Source: CAWDMC01 sp963803295 (GTDB lineage Bacteria; Acidobacteriota; Terriglobia; UBA7540). From it: a DNA stretch of 64,000 nt. The stretch lies in NCBI GenBank assembly GCA_963803295.1, contig CAWDMC010000011.1:248001-312000 (forward strand), written 5' to 3'. Positions 35,460 to 44,155 of the stretch are shown piece after piece; position 1 is the stretch's first letter; each line of letters starts with the position of its first letter. Position numbers and translations under genes: made by a program. The notes below the pieces were generated by a model. It had not been told where the DNA came from and searched no databases. It saw nothing but the letters and a program-made list of their open reading frames with translations.

Positions 35460-37823
35460 TCACCTCGAAAGCCGCCGGGCGGAGATGTCCCCCTGGATCA
35501 ATGCCTCCGATAGCGGATCTTCCACGTATTTCTGTAACGCCCGCCGCAAGGGACGTGCTCCATAAGAGCGGTCTCCGCAGGTCTTCTCCAGAATCCAGCG
35601 AGCCGCCTCCGGTGCGAGACTGATGGAGATATTCCTCTGCGCCAGATTCTCATTCATGCGGCTCACCAGCAAATCGATAATCTGAATCAGGTCGGCCTCT
35701 GTTAAGGCATTAAAGGCGATAATCTCGTCGAGCCGGTTGAGAAACTCGGGATTAAAGAGCCGCTTCACCTCGCTCATCACCAGGTCTTCTGCCTTGCGCT
35801 CGCTGACTCCCTCGGCTGCCGATTGGAAGCCCAAGTTCACGCGGCGTTCGAGGTGCCGGGCGCCGATGTTGGAAGTCATGATCACAATCGTATTCTTGAA
35901 GTCGACGTGGTTACCCAGACCGTCGGTCAACTGGCCGTCTTCGAACACCTGCAGGAGAATATTGAACAGATCGGGATGAGCTTTTTCGATCTCATCCAGC
36001 AGGATCACCGAATAAGGCGAGCGGCGCACGCGCTCGGTAAGCTGTCCTCCCTCTTCGTATCCCACGTAACCGGGAGGTGAACCGATCAGCTTCGAAACGG
36101 AGTGCTTTTCCATGAACTCGGACATATCGAAGCGCACCAACGCCCGCTCGCTACCGAAAAGGAAAGCTGCCAGACAGCGTGCGACTTCGGTTTTCCCCAC
36201 CCCAGTCGGACCCAGAAAAAGGAATGAGCCCACGGGTCTGCCCGGCGCCTTCAGGCCCGCGCGGGAACGCCGGATGGCGCGGGCCAAAGCCGATATGGCC
36301 TTTTCCTGGCTGACGATCCGCTTGTGCAGCTCCTCCTCAATCCGCAGGAGCTTCGACATCTCTTCTTCTTTGATCGAGGTGACCGGCACGCCCGTCCAAC
36401 GGGCGACTACCTCCTGAATGTCCTCGCGTGTCACCACGCCCATCGCGGTCTCGTCAATGTTGTATTTCTCACGCAGCAGGCGAAGGTTCTCGCGCTCCTT
36501 GCGCTCTTCGTCCGAGTAGAAGCGCGCCTTCTCAAACTCGTGGTTGGCGATGGCGTTCTCCATCCGATGTACCACGAACTTGATGCGCTTCTGGACATCA
36601 ACCATCTCTTCCGGCAGCGAACTCTGCCGCAGTTTGACGCGGGCGCCCGCCTCATCGATGAGATCCACCGCCTTATCAGGCAGATACCGGTCGGGGATGT
36701 AGCGGCTGGAGTCGGCAACCGCCGTCCGGATGGCCTCGTCAGTATAGGTGACGGCGTGGAATTTCTCGTAGCGGTCCTTGATTCCGAAAAGAATCTGAAT
36801 AGCCTCGCTCTCGGAGGGAGCCGGCACCTTGACCGCCTGGAAGCGCCGTTCGAGTGAGCGATCTTTCTCAATCGACTTGCGAAATTCCGACGGAGTGGTT
36901 GCGCCAATGCACTGGATTTCACCGCGTGAGAGCGCCGGTTTCAGGATGTTCGCGGCGTCGAGCGAACCCTCGGCGGACCCGGCGCCAACTAAGGTGTGCA
37001 ATTCGTCGATAAAGATGACCGAATTCTGCGACTCCATCAATTCTTTCATGATGGTCTTCAGCCGCTCCTCGAACTGCCCGCGGTATTTCGTGCCCGCCAC
37101 GATCAGCGAAAGGTCAAGAGCCAGAATGCGCTTGTCGGCCAGGAACGATGGAACGTTTCCGTCCGCAATGCGCTGGGCCAGACCTTCGACAATGGCGGTC
37201 TTGCCGACGCCCGGCTCGCCGATTAGAACGGGATTATTTTTGGTGCGGCGGCAGAGGATCTGAACCACCCTCTCCACTTCCCCTTCGCGCCCAACCAGGG
37301 GATCAAGCTGATTTTCCATGGCGGCCTGGGTGAGATCGCGGCTGAATTCCGACAGGAGCGATGTCTCCTTGGGACGGCTGGCGGACATCTTTTCGTTCTG
37401 CACCCTGCCCAGGTCCTCCCTAATTGTGGACAACCGCAGACCACGCTCGTGCAGGATCTCGGCGGCAAATGACTTTTCCTCGCGCAAGAGGCCCAGCAAC
37501 AAATGTTCGGTGCCAATATGCTTGTGAGAGAGCCTCTCCGCCTCCTCCGCGGCGAAACCCAGCACACGCTTGCACTCCTGGCTGAGAGGCAGATCTACCG
37601 AGGTGGACACTTTCTCGCGGATGGTCGTGCGTCCTTCGATCTGCTTGCGAATGGACTCGATCGAGGCGTGCGAACGCAGGAAACGATTGGTGAGGGCCTT
37701 GTCTTCGCGCAGCAGTCCGAGGAGCAAATGTTCGGTTTCAATGTGGGGGCTTCCGAACTGGCTGGCCTCGTACCGGGCAAAGAAGATCACACGGCGGGCT
37801 TTTTCGGTATAGCGCTCGAACAT
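35460..37823 (-). CDS. clpC: ATP-dependent Clp protease ATPase subunit ClpC
   Basis: A 787-residue Hsp100 unfoldase of the ClpC type. Two N-terminal Clp repeats (residues about 1-145; FSSPHIETEHLLL-like GSPHIETEHLLLGLL twice), AAA domain 1 with GEPGVGKT and Walker B VIFIDELH, a short middle coiled coil (about 400-450), and AAA domain 2 with GPTGVGKT, GSPPGYVGYEEGG and ILLDEIEKAHPD. LGF in RVNLGFQS after SNIGA sits where the ClpP-docking loop is found, so it should feed ClpP. No McsA/McsB genes are adjacent. GAGGAG precedes the ATG. It lies just downstream of lolD in a minus-strand block. Confidence 0.93.
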   Translation of the reverse strand: MFERYTEKARRVIFFARYEASQFGSPHIETEHLLLGLLREDKALTNRFLRSHASIESIRKQIEGRTTIREKVSTSVDLPLSQECKRVLGFAAEEAERLSHKHIGTEHLLLGLLREEKSFAAEILHERGLRLSTIREDLGRVQNEKMSASRPKETSLLSEFSRDLTQAAMENQLDPLVGREGEVERVVQILCRRTKNNPVLIGEPGVGKTAIVEGLAQRIADGNVPSFLADKRILALDLSLIVAGTKYRGQFEERLKTIMKELMESQNSVIFIDELHTLVGAGSAEGSLDAANILKPALSRGEIQCIGATTPSEFRKSIEKDRSLERRFQAVKVPAPSESEAIQILFGIKDRYEKFHAVTYTDEAIRTAVADSSRYIPDRYLPDKAVDLIDEAGARVKLRQSSLPEEMVDVQKRIKFVVHRMENAIANHEFEKARFYSDEERKERENLRLLREKYNIDETAMGVVTREDIQEVVARWTGVPVTSIKEEEMSKLLRIEEELHKRIVSQEKAISALARAIRRSRAGLKAPGRPVGSFLFLGPTGVGKTEVARCLAAFLFGSERALVRFDMSEFMEKHSVSKLIGSPPGYVGYEEGGQLTERVRRSPYSVILLDEIEKAHPDLFNILLQVFEDGQLTDGLGNHVDFKNTIVIMTSNIGARHLERRVNLGFQSAAEGVSERKAEDLVMSEVKRLFNPEFLNRLDEIIAFNALTEADLIQIIDLLVSRMNENLAQRNISISLAPEAARWILEKTCGDRSYGARPLRRALQKYVEDPLSEALIQGDISARRLSR

Positions 37824-37897
37824 ATCTCCTCATCTATTGGTACTCCGCTCGCCGCAACTGGGGTCGAACCTCTCGAGCCCTAAATTGGGGCGGGCGG

Positions 37898-38578
37898 TCA
37901 GCGGATCGGTTGACCTTCGGTCAACGAGCCGTCCGCAAGCCGAAAGGTGCGGCCGGCTCGCTGCGCCAGTTCAAGGTTGTGCGTCGCGATGACCGAGGTC
38001 AGTCCATGAGCCCGGTGTAATCGCTCTAGCATCTCCAACACCAGCTGGGCTGTGTGATGATCCAGATTACCAGTGGGTTCATCCGCCAGTAGAAGCGACG
38101 GCCCGTTGGCCAGCGCCCGGGCCAGAGCAACCCGTTGCTGCTCGCCACCCGAAAGCTCCCCCACCCGGCGCACAAAGGCCTTTTCGAGACCAACTTCGAC
38201 CAAGAGGTCTCGTGCCCGCTCGCGAGCCCCCTTTACCTTCGTCCCACCAATAAGTTGGGGAAGCATCACATTTTCCAACGCACTGAATTCCGGCAAGAGG
38301 AAGTGCATTTGCCAGACAAAACCCAGCTGCGAATTCCGATAATCGGCCCGTTCCTCAGCCGTGAACTCACCGACCCGCCCACCTTTGAAGTATACCTCAC
38401 CGTGAGTTGGAGTGTCTAGCGCGGCCAGTAAATGTAATAGTGTGGTCTTGCCGCTTCCCGATTCTCCCACCAGCGCCACCAGCTCACCGGCGGCAATCTC
38501 GAAGCGGAGATCCTCCAAGACCACAACCTCTTCTTCGCCCGAACGGTATATTTTAGTCAGATTCTCGACTCGAAGCAT
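37898..38578 (-). CDS. lolD: lipoprotein-releasing ABC transporter ATPase LolD
   Basis: A 226-residue ABC ATPase of the MacB/LolD class. It has Walker A GESGSGKTT, the Q-loop in FVWQMHFLLPEFSALENV, the signature LSGGEQQRVALARAL, Walker B SLLLADEPTGNLD and the H-loop VIATHNLE. The MQ-x-HLLPEF region and length match LolD. It powers release of outer-membrane lipoproteins from the inner membrane with the permease encoded 125 bp upstream. The ATG at 38578 is chosen because homologs start at MLRVENL; a TTG two codons upstream is also possible. A REP-like repeat separates it from its permease gene. Confidence 0.86.
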   Translation of the reverse strand: MLRVENLTKIYRSGEEEVVVLEDLRFEIAAGELVALVGESGSGKTTLLHLLAALDTPTHGEVYFKGGRVGEFTAEERADYRNSQLGFVWQMHFLLPEFSALENVMLPQLIGGTKVKGARERARDLLVEVGLEKAFVRRVGELSGGEQQRVALARALANGPSLLLADEPTGNLDHHTAQLVLEMLERLHRAHGLTSVIATHNLELAQRAGRTFRLADGSLTEGQPIR

Positions 38579-38616
38579 TATCAACTAAATACTCTCGAAC
38601 TCTAGTCAAGCGCTTC

Positions 38617-38668
38617 TGTAGGGGCAGGCCTCGTGCCTGCCCTAGGCGACCACAAGGGTCGCCCCTAC
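38617..38668. repeat. intergenic REP-like double hairpin
   Basis: The outer arms GTAGGGGC (38617-38624) and GCCCCTAC (38661-38668) are complementary and enclose two smaller hairpins: GGGCAGGC-CTCGT-GCCTGCCC and GGCGACC-ACAAGG-GTCGCC (approximate). This fits a palindromic repeat of the REP type. I see only one copy in the window. Confidence 0.6.
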
Positions 38669-38703
38669 GAGGCGCTCGCATAACGCTAAATAATCAGAAA
38701 GCC

Positions 38704-39933
38704 TCATTCGTACCTCAGGATCTCCACCGGATCGAGCCTGGCCGCCGAAAGCGAAGGGTAAAGAGTCGCCATGAAGCTGACCAGGAGCGCCGCTAGAGTT
38801 ATCCACAATCCATCGAGCGGATGAGCATGAAAAGGTACGGAAGGCAGAGCATAAACGTCGGCCTGGAGCGGAATCAAGTGATATTTGTTTCCCGCCCAGG
38901 AAACACCATAGCCCGCCACGATCCCAAAGAGGCTACCTACGGCGGCAATCGCCAGACCGTGAAGTGTAAAGATTCGCCAGATCTGCCGCCGCCGCGCCCC
39001 CATTGAAATCAAAACCGCGATATCGCGGTTCTTTTCCATCACCATCATCGCCAACGTGATGAAAATGTTGAGCGCCGCCACCAGCATGATCAGGCCGATG
39101 GTCAGAACTGTAACCAGACGTTCCAGCTTTAGCGCCGTAAAAAGGGAATGGTTTTGTTCCATCCAGGTATTGGTGTCGAAGCCCGGACCGGCTGCCTTGC
39201 GGATCTCGGCCGCTACCTCTTCGGCCTGATAAATGTCATCGATCTTGAATTCGATCACGGAGACCACGTCGCTCAAGTCAAAGAGCCGCTGGGCCGCATT
39301 GAGATTGGTGAAACACCAGGCGCTATCGATGTCGTAGAAGCCCGAGTCGAACACAGCCACGACACGGAAGTGGCGGAACTTCGGCACGACGCCAAAGGGG
39401 GTGAGACTGCCTTGGGGGCTCACTACCATCACGGTATCCCCCACTGACACCCCGAGAGCCTGCGCCAGATCCTTACCCACGATAATCGGATCCGCATTCG
39501 GGAACACCTTCGTCACTTGTTCGAGCGTCCCCCCCTTCAGCCGCTTGAGCAGATCACCTACTTTCACCTGGCGTACCGGGTCGATACCCTTGAAGATCGC
39601 CCCTTGGGCGCGCGAGCCGCTCGAGATCAAGACCTCTTCGTAGAGCACAGGCGCGGCCGAACGCACGTGCGGCAAATGAGATAGGCGATCCGAAAGCTGG
39701 TCGTAGTTCTTGATCCCGTCATTGGCAGGGCGAATCAGGTTCACATTAGCAGTGGCTCCGAGGAGCCGTTGCTCCAGTTCCTCGCGGAACCCGTTGTTCA
39801 CGGCCAGGGCGATGATTAGCGCAGCCACACCTGCCGAAACTCCTATCACCGAAATGAGAGTGATCAGCGAGATCACCGCCTGACGGCGCTTAGCCTTGAG
39901 GTATCGCAGGGCGACAAAGAGTTCAAAGCGCAT
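38704..39933 (-). CDS. lipoprotein-releasing ABC transporter permease (LolC/LolE family)
   Basis: A 409-residue FtsX-type permease. MRFELFVALRYLKAKRRQAV opens the protein in the usual LolC/E way, followed by TM1 (ISLITLISVIGVSAGVAALIIALAV), a periplasmic MacB-like domain (about 50-265) and three C-terminal TM helices, with the closing DPVEILRYE motif. MVMEKNRDIAVLISMGARR is the coupling helix that touches the ATPase. I start at ATG 39933; upstream in-frame ATGs (39945, 39963) give an unconserved extension. Only one permease gene is present, so it may act as a homodimer (LolF-like). Confidence 0.88.
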   Translation of the reverse strand: MRFELFVALRYLKAKRRQAVISLITLISVIGVSAGVAALIIALAVNNGFREELEQRLLGATANVNLIRPANDGIKNYDQLSDRLSHLPHVRSAAPVLYEEVLISSGSRAQGAIFKGIDPVRQVKVGDLLKRLKGGTLEQVTKVFPNADPIIVGKDLAQALGVSVGDTVMVVSPQGSLTPFGVVPKFRHFRVVAVFDSGFYDIDSAWCFTNLNAAQRLFDLSDVVSVIEFKIDDIYQAEEVAAEIRKAAGPGFDTNTWMEQNHSLFTALKLERLVTVLTIGLIMLVAALNIFITLAMMVMEKNRDIAVLISMGARRRQIWRIFTLHGLAIAAVGSLFGIVAGYGVSWAGNKYHLIPLQADVYALPSVPFHAHPLDGLWITLAALLVSFMATLYPSLSAARLDPVEILRYE

Positions 39934-40198
39934 TGGTGAGTCCATTATCAATGAGTTGCGCAAAATGGGAAAGTGGAATCAGGTTCGGTAGGGCTCGCGC
40001 AGTGCATCTCACATCCGTTTATTTCCAGCCTGTAACGCTACGCCATCGCAGTTCAGCACACTACCTGGGACTCAAGCTTCTTGGCCAAAGGACATAACTA
40101 TCCGGCAAAAGTTGGAAGGTCCGACCTAACCCCGATAATAACCATGATGCCCATTGCTAGCTGCGCCTTCCCGGTATACACTGGCCAAACTTAAGGGC

Positions 40199-40224
40199 AA
40201 AAAAACGGCAGGCTAGCCCTGCCG
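40199..40224 (-). terminator. intrinsic-terminator-like hairpin, minus orientation
   Basis: On the minus strand, CGGCAGG-GCTAG-CCTGCCG (40224 down to 40206) is followed by TTTTTTT (40205-40199). This is a textbook terminator shape but it lies upstream of a plus-strand gene with no minus-strand gene feeding it. It could block antisense transcription towards lolC/E, or form a 5' leader hairpin on the CsgG-like gene. Confidence 0.5.
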
Positions 40225-40263
40225 CGAGGAGCTTTCAGGAGCCTTTTTTGGGGAGGAATGATC

Positions 40264-41268
40264 ATGGTACGCCGCCTGATGACGCCTATCGCCGTTGTTT
40301 CTACTTTGATGGCACTTGTCTTGACTAGTGCGCCAAACGCCAACGCCCAACAGAAGAAACGTGTAGCCGTGATGAATTTCGAATACGGAACTGTCCAGAC
40401 CAGCGTAATGGCGATTTTCGGAACCAATAATGATATCGGCAAGGGAATCAGCGATCTGGTAGTCCAGAAACTGGTCCAGGACGGCCAGTACAGTGTGATT
40501 GAGCGCGCCGCGCTTGACAAGGTACTGGCAGAGCAGAATTTCTCCAACAGCGATCGCGCCGATCCATCGTCGGCCGCCAAAATTGGCCGTATTCTGGGCG
40601 TGGACGCCATCATTCTGGGCACGGTCACCCAATTCGGCCGTGATGATCAGAAAAAGACGATCGGCGGGGGTGGCTTCGGGGGCCTCACCAGCAAATACGG
40701 CATAGGCGGAGTCCAAACCCGGAAATCCAAGGCCGTGGTAGGGATAACGGCTCGCATGATCGACACCAGCACGGCGGAGATTCTCGCCGCAGCGGAGGGC
40801 TTCGGTGAGTCGGCGCGCTCGGGGACGTCCCTCGCCAGCGCCGGTGGTGGCGGTGGCAGCGGGGGCGGGGGAGCTTACGACGTTTCAAGCAGTAACTTTG
40901 CCAATACTATCCTGGGCGAAGCGCTGCATACGGCCGTAAACTCACTGGCAACGCAGCTCGACCAGAACGCGGCGAAGCTTCCCACCAAGACGGTCCATGT
41001 CGAGGGCGTGGTGGCCGATGTCACCGGAAGCACGCTTATCTTGAACGTCGGCACCGCCGCGGGCCTAAAGGTCGGAGATCAACTGGAGATCGCTCGCAAA
41101 GTGAAAGACATCAAGGATCCTACAACTGGCAAAGTTATCCGCTCGGTAGTTAGCAAGCTCGGGACCCTCACCGTTACCGAGGCCGACGCCTCGTCCGCAG
41201 TCGGGAATTTCTCGGGTAGTGGAGCTCCGAAGGTTGGAGATACAGCCCGAACCCCGGCAGCGCCATAA
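40264..41268 (+). CDS. CsgG-family exported protein
   Basis: A 334-residue exported protein: signal peptide (LMTPIAVVSTLMALVLTSAPNANAQQ), then a CsgG-like domain: KRVAVMNFEYGTV, GKGISDLVVQKLVQ, YSVIERAALDKVLAEQNF, AKIGRILGVDAIILGTVTQFG and ITARMIDTSTAEI. CsgG forms the outer-membrane curli secretion pore, but no lipobox Cys and no curli genes are present, so this is a CsgG-related protein of unknown task. Gly-rich loop SAGGGGGSGGGGAYD near residue 200; the C-terminal part (about 240-325) looks like a small beta domain. GGGAGG seven bases before the ATG at 40264 decides against the ATG at 40258. The kinase gene follows 71 bp later. Confidence 0.82.
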   Translation: MVRRLMTPIAVVSTLMALVLTSAPNANAQQKKRVAVMNFEYGTVQTSVMAIFGTNNDIGKGISDLVVQKLVQDGQYSVIERAALDKVLAEQNFSNSDRADPSSAAKIGRILGVDAIILGTVTQFGRDDQKKTIGGGGFGGLTSKYGIGGVQTRKSKAVVGITARMIDTSTAEILAAAEGFGESARSGTSLASAGGGGGSGGGGAYDVSSSNFANTILGEALHTAVNSLATQLDQNAAKLPTKTVHVEGVVADVTGSTLILNVGTAAGLKVGDQLEIARKVKDIKDPTTGKVIRSVVSKLGTLTVTEADASSAVGNFSGSGAPKVGDTARTPAAP

Positions 41269-41339
41269 CGGACGCAGAGGGTAACACCGGAGAGACGGGC
41301 GGCCGGGCGAAGTCAGCGTGATGAATTCGGAGGTCCTCT

Positions 41340-43139
41340 ATGGCTTACCAGGTGGGTGACAAGGTCGGCGACTATCAGGTGACGGGGATTCTCGGCGCTG
41401 GCGGCATGGGCCAGGTTTATAAAGTCCGCAATCTCATTTCCGAGCGTGACGAGGCCATGAAAGTGTTGTTACCTGACCTCGCCAACTTCCCAGACCTGGA
41501 AGCCCGTTTCTTGCGTGAAATCAAGGTGCTGGCTAGCCTGAATCATCCCAACATTGCAGCCCTGCGGACGGCGCTTCGGGTGGGCAATCAGCTCATCATG
41601 ATCATGGAATTCGTTGAGGGACAGACTCTGGCTGACAAGCTCAAGGGCGGCCCCGTTCCTCTCGACGAGGCGATCGAGAGCATGGCCCAGGTGCTCTCGG
41701 CCTTGAGCTACGCCCATTCTCAGGGAGTGATCCACCGCGATATCAAGCCGGCCAATATGATGGAAACTCCTGGCGGCTTGGTAAAGTTGATGGATTTCGG
41801 CATTGCCAAAAGTGCTGCGGATCGCAAGCTCACCATGACGGGCGGCACGCTAGGATCACTGCACTACATGTCTCCCGAGCAGGTAGAAGGCAAGGATCTC
41901 GATGCCAGGTCGGATCTGTATTCACTCGGCGCATCCTTTTACGAAATCGTGACCGGCGCCCGTCCTTTTCAGGGGGAGAGTGACTTTGCACTGATGACCG
42001 CCCATCTGCAAAAGGTTCCGCCGCCGCCCATCCAGATCGATCCCAACCTTCCCCAAGCATTGAGCGACGTAATCGTTATGGCCCTGACCAAGGATCCGGC
42101 CAATCGTTTCCAGACGGCCGATGCCTTCCGCCGGGCGCTCGAGAGTATCGAGACCGCGCTGCCGGCGACAACCGCGAAACCGGGTGCCCAATCGCCGATG
42201 GCCGCTCCCCAACCCGCCGGGGCGCCACCCACGGCTTCCATGATTGGCGCTCCCCCACCCCGGTTTGTGCCCTCATCCACCAGTAACCCAATCCCGAGTC
42301 CTGTTTCGAGCGTTGCCTCGGCACCTCGATTCCAACAGGATGTTCCGCGAGTTGAGGACATGGCTCCCCCTCGCAGCTATCGTGGGTTCTACATGACCAT
42401 CGGAGCCCTTATCGCTATTGCAGTGATAATTGTGGTTGCCACGCAATTACCCAAGTGGCGCAAAACGAGCGCCGGATCCAATACGCAGAAGACGGCCCAG
42501 GTACGAGGCAGCCAAGCGCAAATCCCATCGCCGGATTCTCAAGCCGCAAAGACGGCCCTCAGCACCGCGGAGCCTGCTGGGGCGACCGTCAGCACAGACA
42601 CCCAGGCAAATGCCAATCCAACGGGTCCGGCGCCGGACCAGCCGTCCGGCAACTCAGGGGCGGTCAGCCAACAAACGGCCGCCAATGCTGGCGCTCCGGC
42701 AAGCCCGGATCTCTTGATGGTCCATCGGCCGTCACGGAAAGCGACAAGCGGACACAAGGATGTCCAGCAGGTTCAGCAAAGCTCGGACCAAAGTGCTGCG
42801 GTGGCAGGCGCAGCAGATACCTCGGCAGCCGCTCAGAATCAGGTCGTCCAATCGGCGCAGGCTAACGCCGGCGCAGAACTCGAAGAACTCCAGGACCGCT
42901 GGACCAAGCTCGATGCCCGGGCCAGCACCGCGCAGGAGAGTATCGATCGGCTTCGTCAGCAACAGGAGGCCTCAGGGTTAGGTTTGCGTGGCGATATCGC
43001 GGGCAGCCTCAAGCGGATGCAGACCTATATGAACCAGGCGCAGAACGCTCTCTCCGCGAGCGATGCCGCCAAGGCGAAGCGCAATTTAGACCTGGCTGAA
43101 CCCGAAGTCGATAAGCTGGAGGCCTTCCTCGGCCGGTAG
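41340..43139 (+). CDS. membrane-anchored serine/threonine protein kinase (PknB-like)
   Basis: A 599-residue kinase. The kinase domain (about 11-270) is complete: LGAGGMGQVY glycine loop, catalytic Lys41 in EAMKVL, HRDIKPANM with Asp134, DFGIAK with Asp152 and a GTLGSLHYMSPEQ activation segment end. A Pro/Ala-rich juxtamembrane linker leads to one TM helix at about 350-368. The extracytoplasmic part is Ala/Gln/Ser-rich and ends in a helical region (about 515-599; ELEELQDRWTKLDARAST) like a coiled coil. GGAGG eight bases before the ATG. It could phosphorylate FHA proteins such as the sigma54 activator at 21650-23563 (inference). The CsgG-like gene just upstream is probably co-transcribed. Confidence 0.92.
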   Translation: MAYQVGDKVGDYQVTGILGAGGMGQVYKVRNLISERDEAMKVLLPDLANFPDLEARFLREIKVLASLNHPNIAALRTALRVGNQLIMIMEFVEGQTLADKLKGGPVPLDEAIESMAQVLSALSYAHSQGVIHRDIKPANMMETPGGLVKLMDFGIAKSAADRKLTMTGGTLGSLHYMSPEQVEGKDLDARSDLYSLGASFYEIVTGARPFQGESDFALMTAHLQKVPPPPIQIDPNLPQALSDVIVMALTKDPANRFQTADAFRRALESIETALPATTAKPGAQSPMAAPQPAGAPPTASMIGAPPPRFVPSSTSNPIPSPVSSVASAPRFQQDVPRVEDMAPPRSYRGFYMTIGALIAIAVIIVVATQLPKWRKTSAGSNTQKTAQVRGSQAQIPSPDSQAAKTALSTAEPAGATVSTDTQANANPTGPAPDQPSGNSGAVSQQTAANAGAPASPDLLMVHRPSRKATSGHKDVQQVQQSSDQSAAVAGAADTSAAAQNQVVQSAQANAGAELEELQDRWTKLDARASTAQESIDRLRQQQEASGLGLRGDIAGSLKRMQTYMNQAQNALSASDAAKAKRNLDLAEPEVDKLEAFLGR

Positions 43140-43170
43140 ACCACCGAGTATTACAGCACCACCCCTTTCC

Positions 43171-43251
43171 TCTCCTCATCTTGGGCGGGGAGTCGTGGTT
43201 CCCCGGTATTCAGCACGACCCCCCTCCTCATCTGAGCGGGAGTCGCGGTTT
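43171..43251. repeat. degenerate direct repeat, two copies
   Basis: Two imperfect copies of about 28 bases (starting near 43175 and 43225), each running from CCTCATCT through GGGAGTCG to GGTT. They lie directly upstream of the palindromic repeat pair at 43285-43355. Non-coding. Confidence 0.5.
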
Positions 43252-43284
43252 TCTTCTGCACATGAGGAGCGGAGCCAAAAATTT

Positions 43285-43355
43285 CCCTCCTTGGCTAAGG
43301 AGGGGGATAAGGGGTGGATTCCCCTCCTTGGCTAAGGAGGGGGTAGGGGGTGGTT
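43285..43355. repeat. tandem pair of palindromic repeats overlapping a gene start
   Basis: Two near-identical units (43285-43317 and 43322-43355). Each has the hairpin CCTCCTT-GGCT-AAGGAGG followed by GGG, a short AT/TA step, and GGGGTGG. The second copy supplies both the AAGGAGG (43334-43340) and the GTG start codon (43350) of the next gene. Confidence 0.75.
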
Positions 43356-44078
43356 CTGGCCGAAACGCGGTATGCACTGATTCCTTCCGGTTCGTTCCTT
43401 ATGGGTTCTGCGAGCGGCCGCGACGAGGAGCAGCCAGTCCATCGGGTCCAAGTGAATTCGTTCGAAATGGCGGTGGCTCAGGTGCGTAACCGCGACTGGG
43501 CCGTGTTCATGGAAGCCACGGGCCACCCCACCCCCAAGCACTGGAACGATCCCGAATTCAGCCAGCCCGATCAGCCCGTCGTGGCTGTGAATTGGTTCGA
43601 GGCAGCGAAGTACTGCGATTGGCTCAGTGAGACCTACAGCGGCCGCTACCGGCTTCCCACCGAGGCGGAGTGGGAGTGGGCAGCGATCGGTGGGAAGTGC
43701 GCCAGCGGTGCGGGTCCGGCTTATCCGTGGGGCGATGCGCCGCCGCAGGAATGGCCCGAATACCTGAGCCGGTGGAGCGGCGATATTACCGGTCCCTTGC
43801 CCGTCGCTCGTGGCAGTCCAAATCCTTACGGGCTCTATGATGTGTCGGAAAATGTGCACGAATGGTGTCTCGACTGGTTCGATCGCAGCTACTATGCGGC
43901 CTCTCCTGAACACAATCCCCGCGGACCCGCAACCGCCGAGCGCAAGTCTTCACGTGGCGGATCGTGGCGGCACATGATCAAGGTGAGCCGCTGCGCCGCC
44001 CGCTCGAGTATTCCACCGGGCTTCGAATACGCTGATTACGGGTTCCGCGTGGTGCGGGAGATTGTGAATAGTCTGTAG
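43350..44078 (+). CDS. formylglycine-generating-enzyme/SUMF1-domain protein
   Basis: A 242-residue protein consisting almost wholly of an FGE-sulfatase (SUMF1-like) domain: FLMGSASGRDEEQPVHRV, RNRDWAVFMEATGH, PVVAVNWFEAAKYCDWL, YRLPTEAEWEWAA, AYPWGD, YGLYDVSENVHEW, SRGGSWRH and YGFRVV. An in-frame stop TAG (43344-43346) just before GTG 43350 means translation starts there or later; AAGGAGG nine bases upstream, within a repeat, is an excellent ribosome binding site. I cannot tell whether the copper-binding Cys pair of true FGE is present; many bacterial members are not enzymes. The gene lies downstream of the kinase, and kinase/FGE fusions are known. Confidence 0.86.
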   Translation: MVLAETRYALIPSGSFLMGSASGRDEEQPVHRVQVNSFEMAVAQVRNRDWAVFMEATGHPTPKHWNDPEFSQPDQPVVAVNWFEAAKYCDWLSETYSGRYRLPTEAEWEWAAIGGKCASGAGPAYPWGDAPPQEWPEYLSRWSGDITGPLPVARGSPNPYGLYDVSENVHEWCLDWFDRSYYAASPEHNPRGPATAERKSSRGGSWRHMIKVSRCAARSSIPPGFEYADYGFRVVREIVNSL

Positions 44079-44155
44079 TCCGTGGCCTGTCGTATCGGTG
44101 CCCAGCACGAAGATCGCGAAGATGAAGATGAAGATAATGGTACAATCCCGTGACT

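Noticed and set aside
37840..37885. tRNA-like 3' end (GGGGTCGAACCTC) upstream of clpC
   Set aside because: The T-arm does not pair properly and no anticodon or acceptor stem can be built around it.
43332..43913. Long minus-strand frame of 193 residues across the FGE-like gene
   Set aside because: It is the antisense shadow of a clearly conserved gene.
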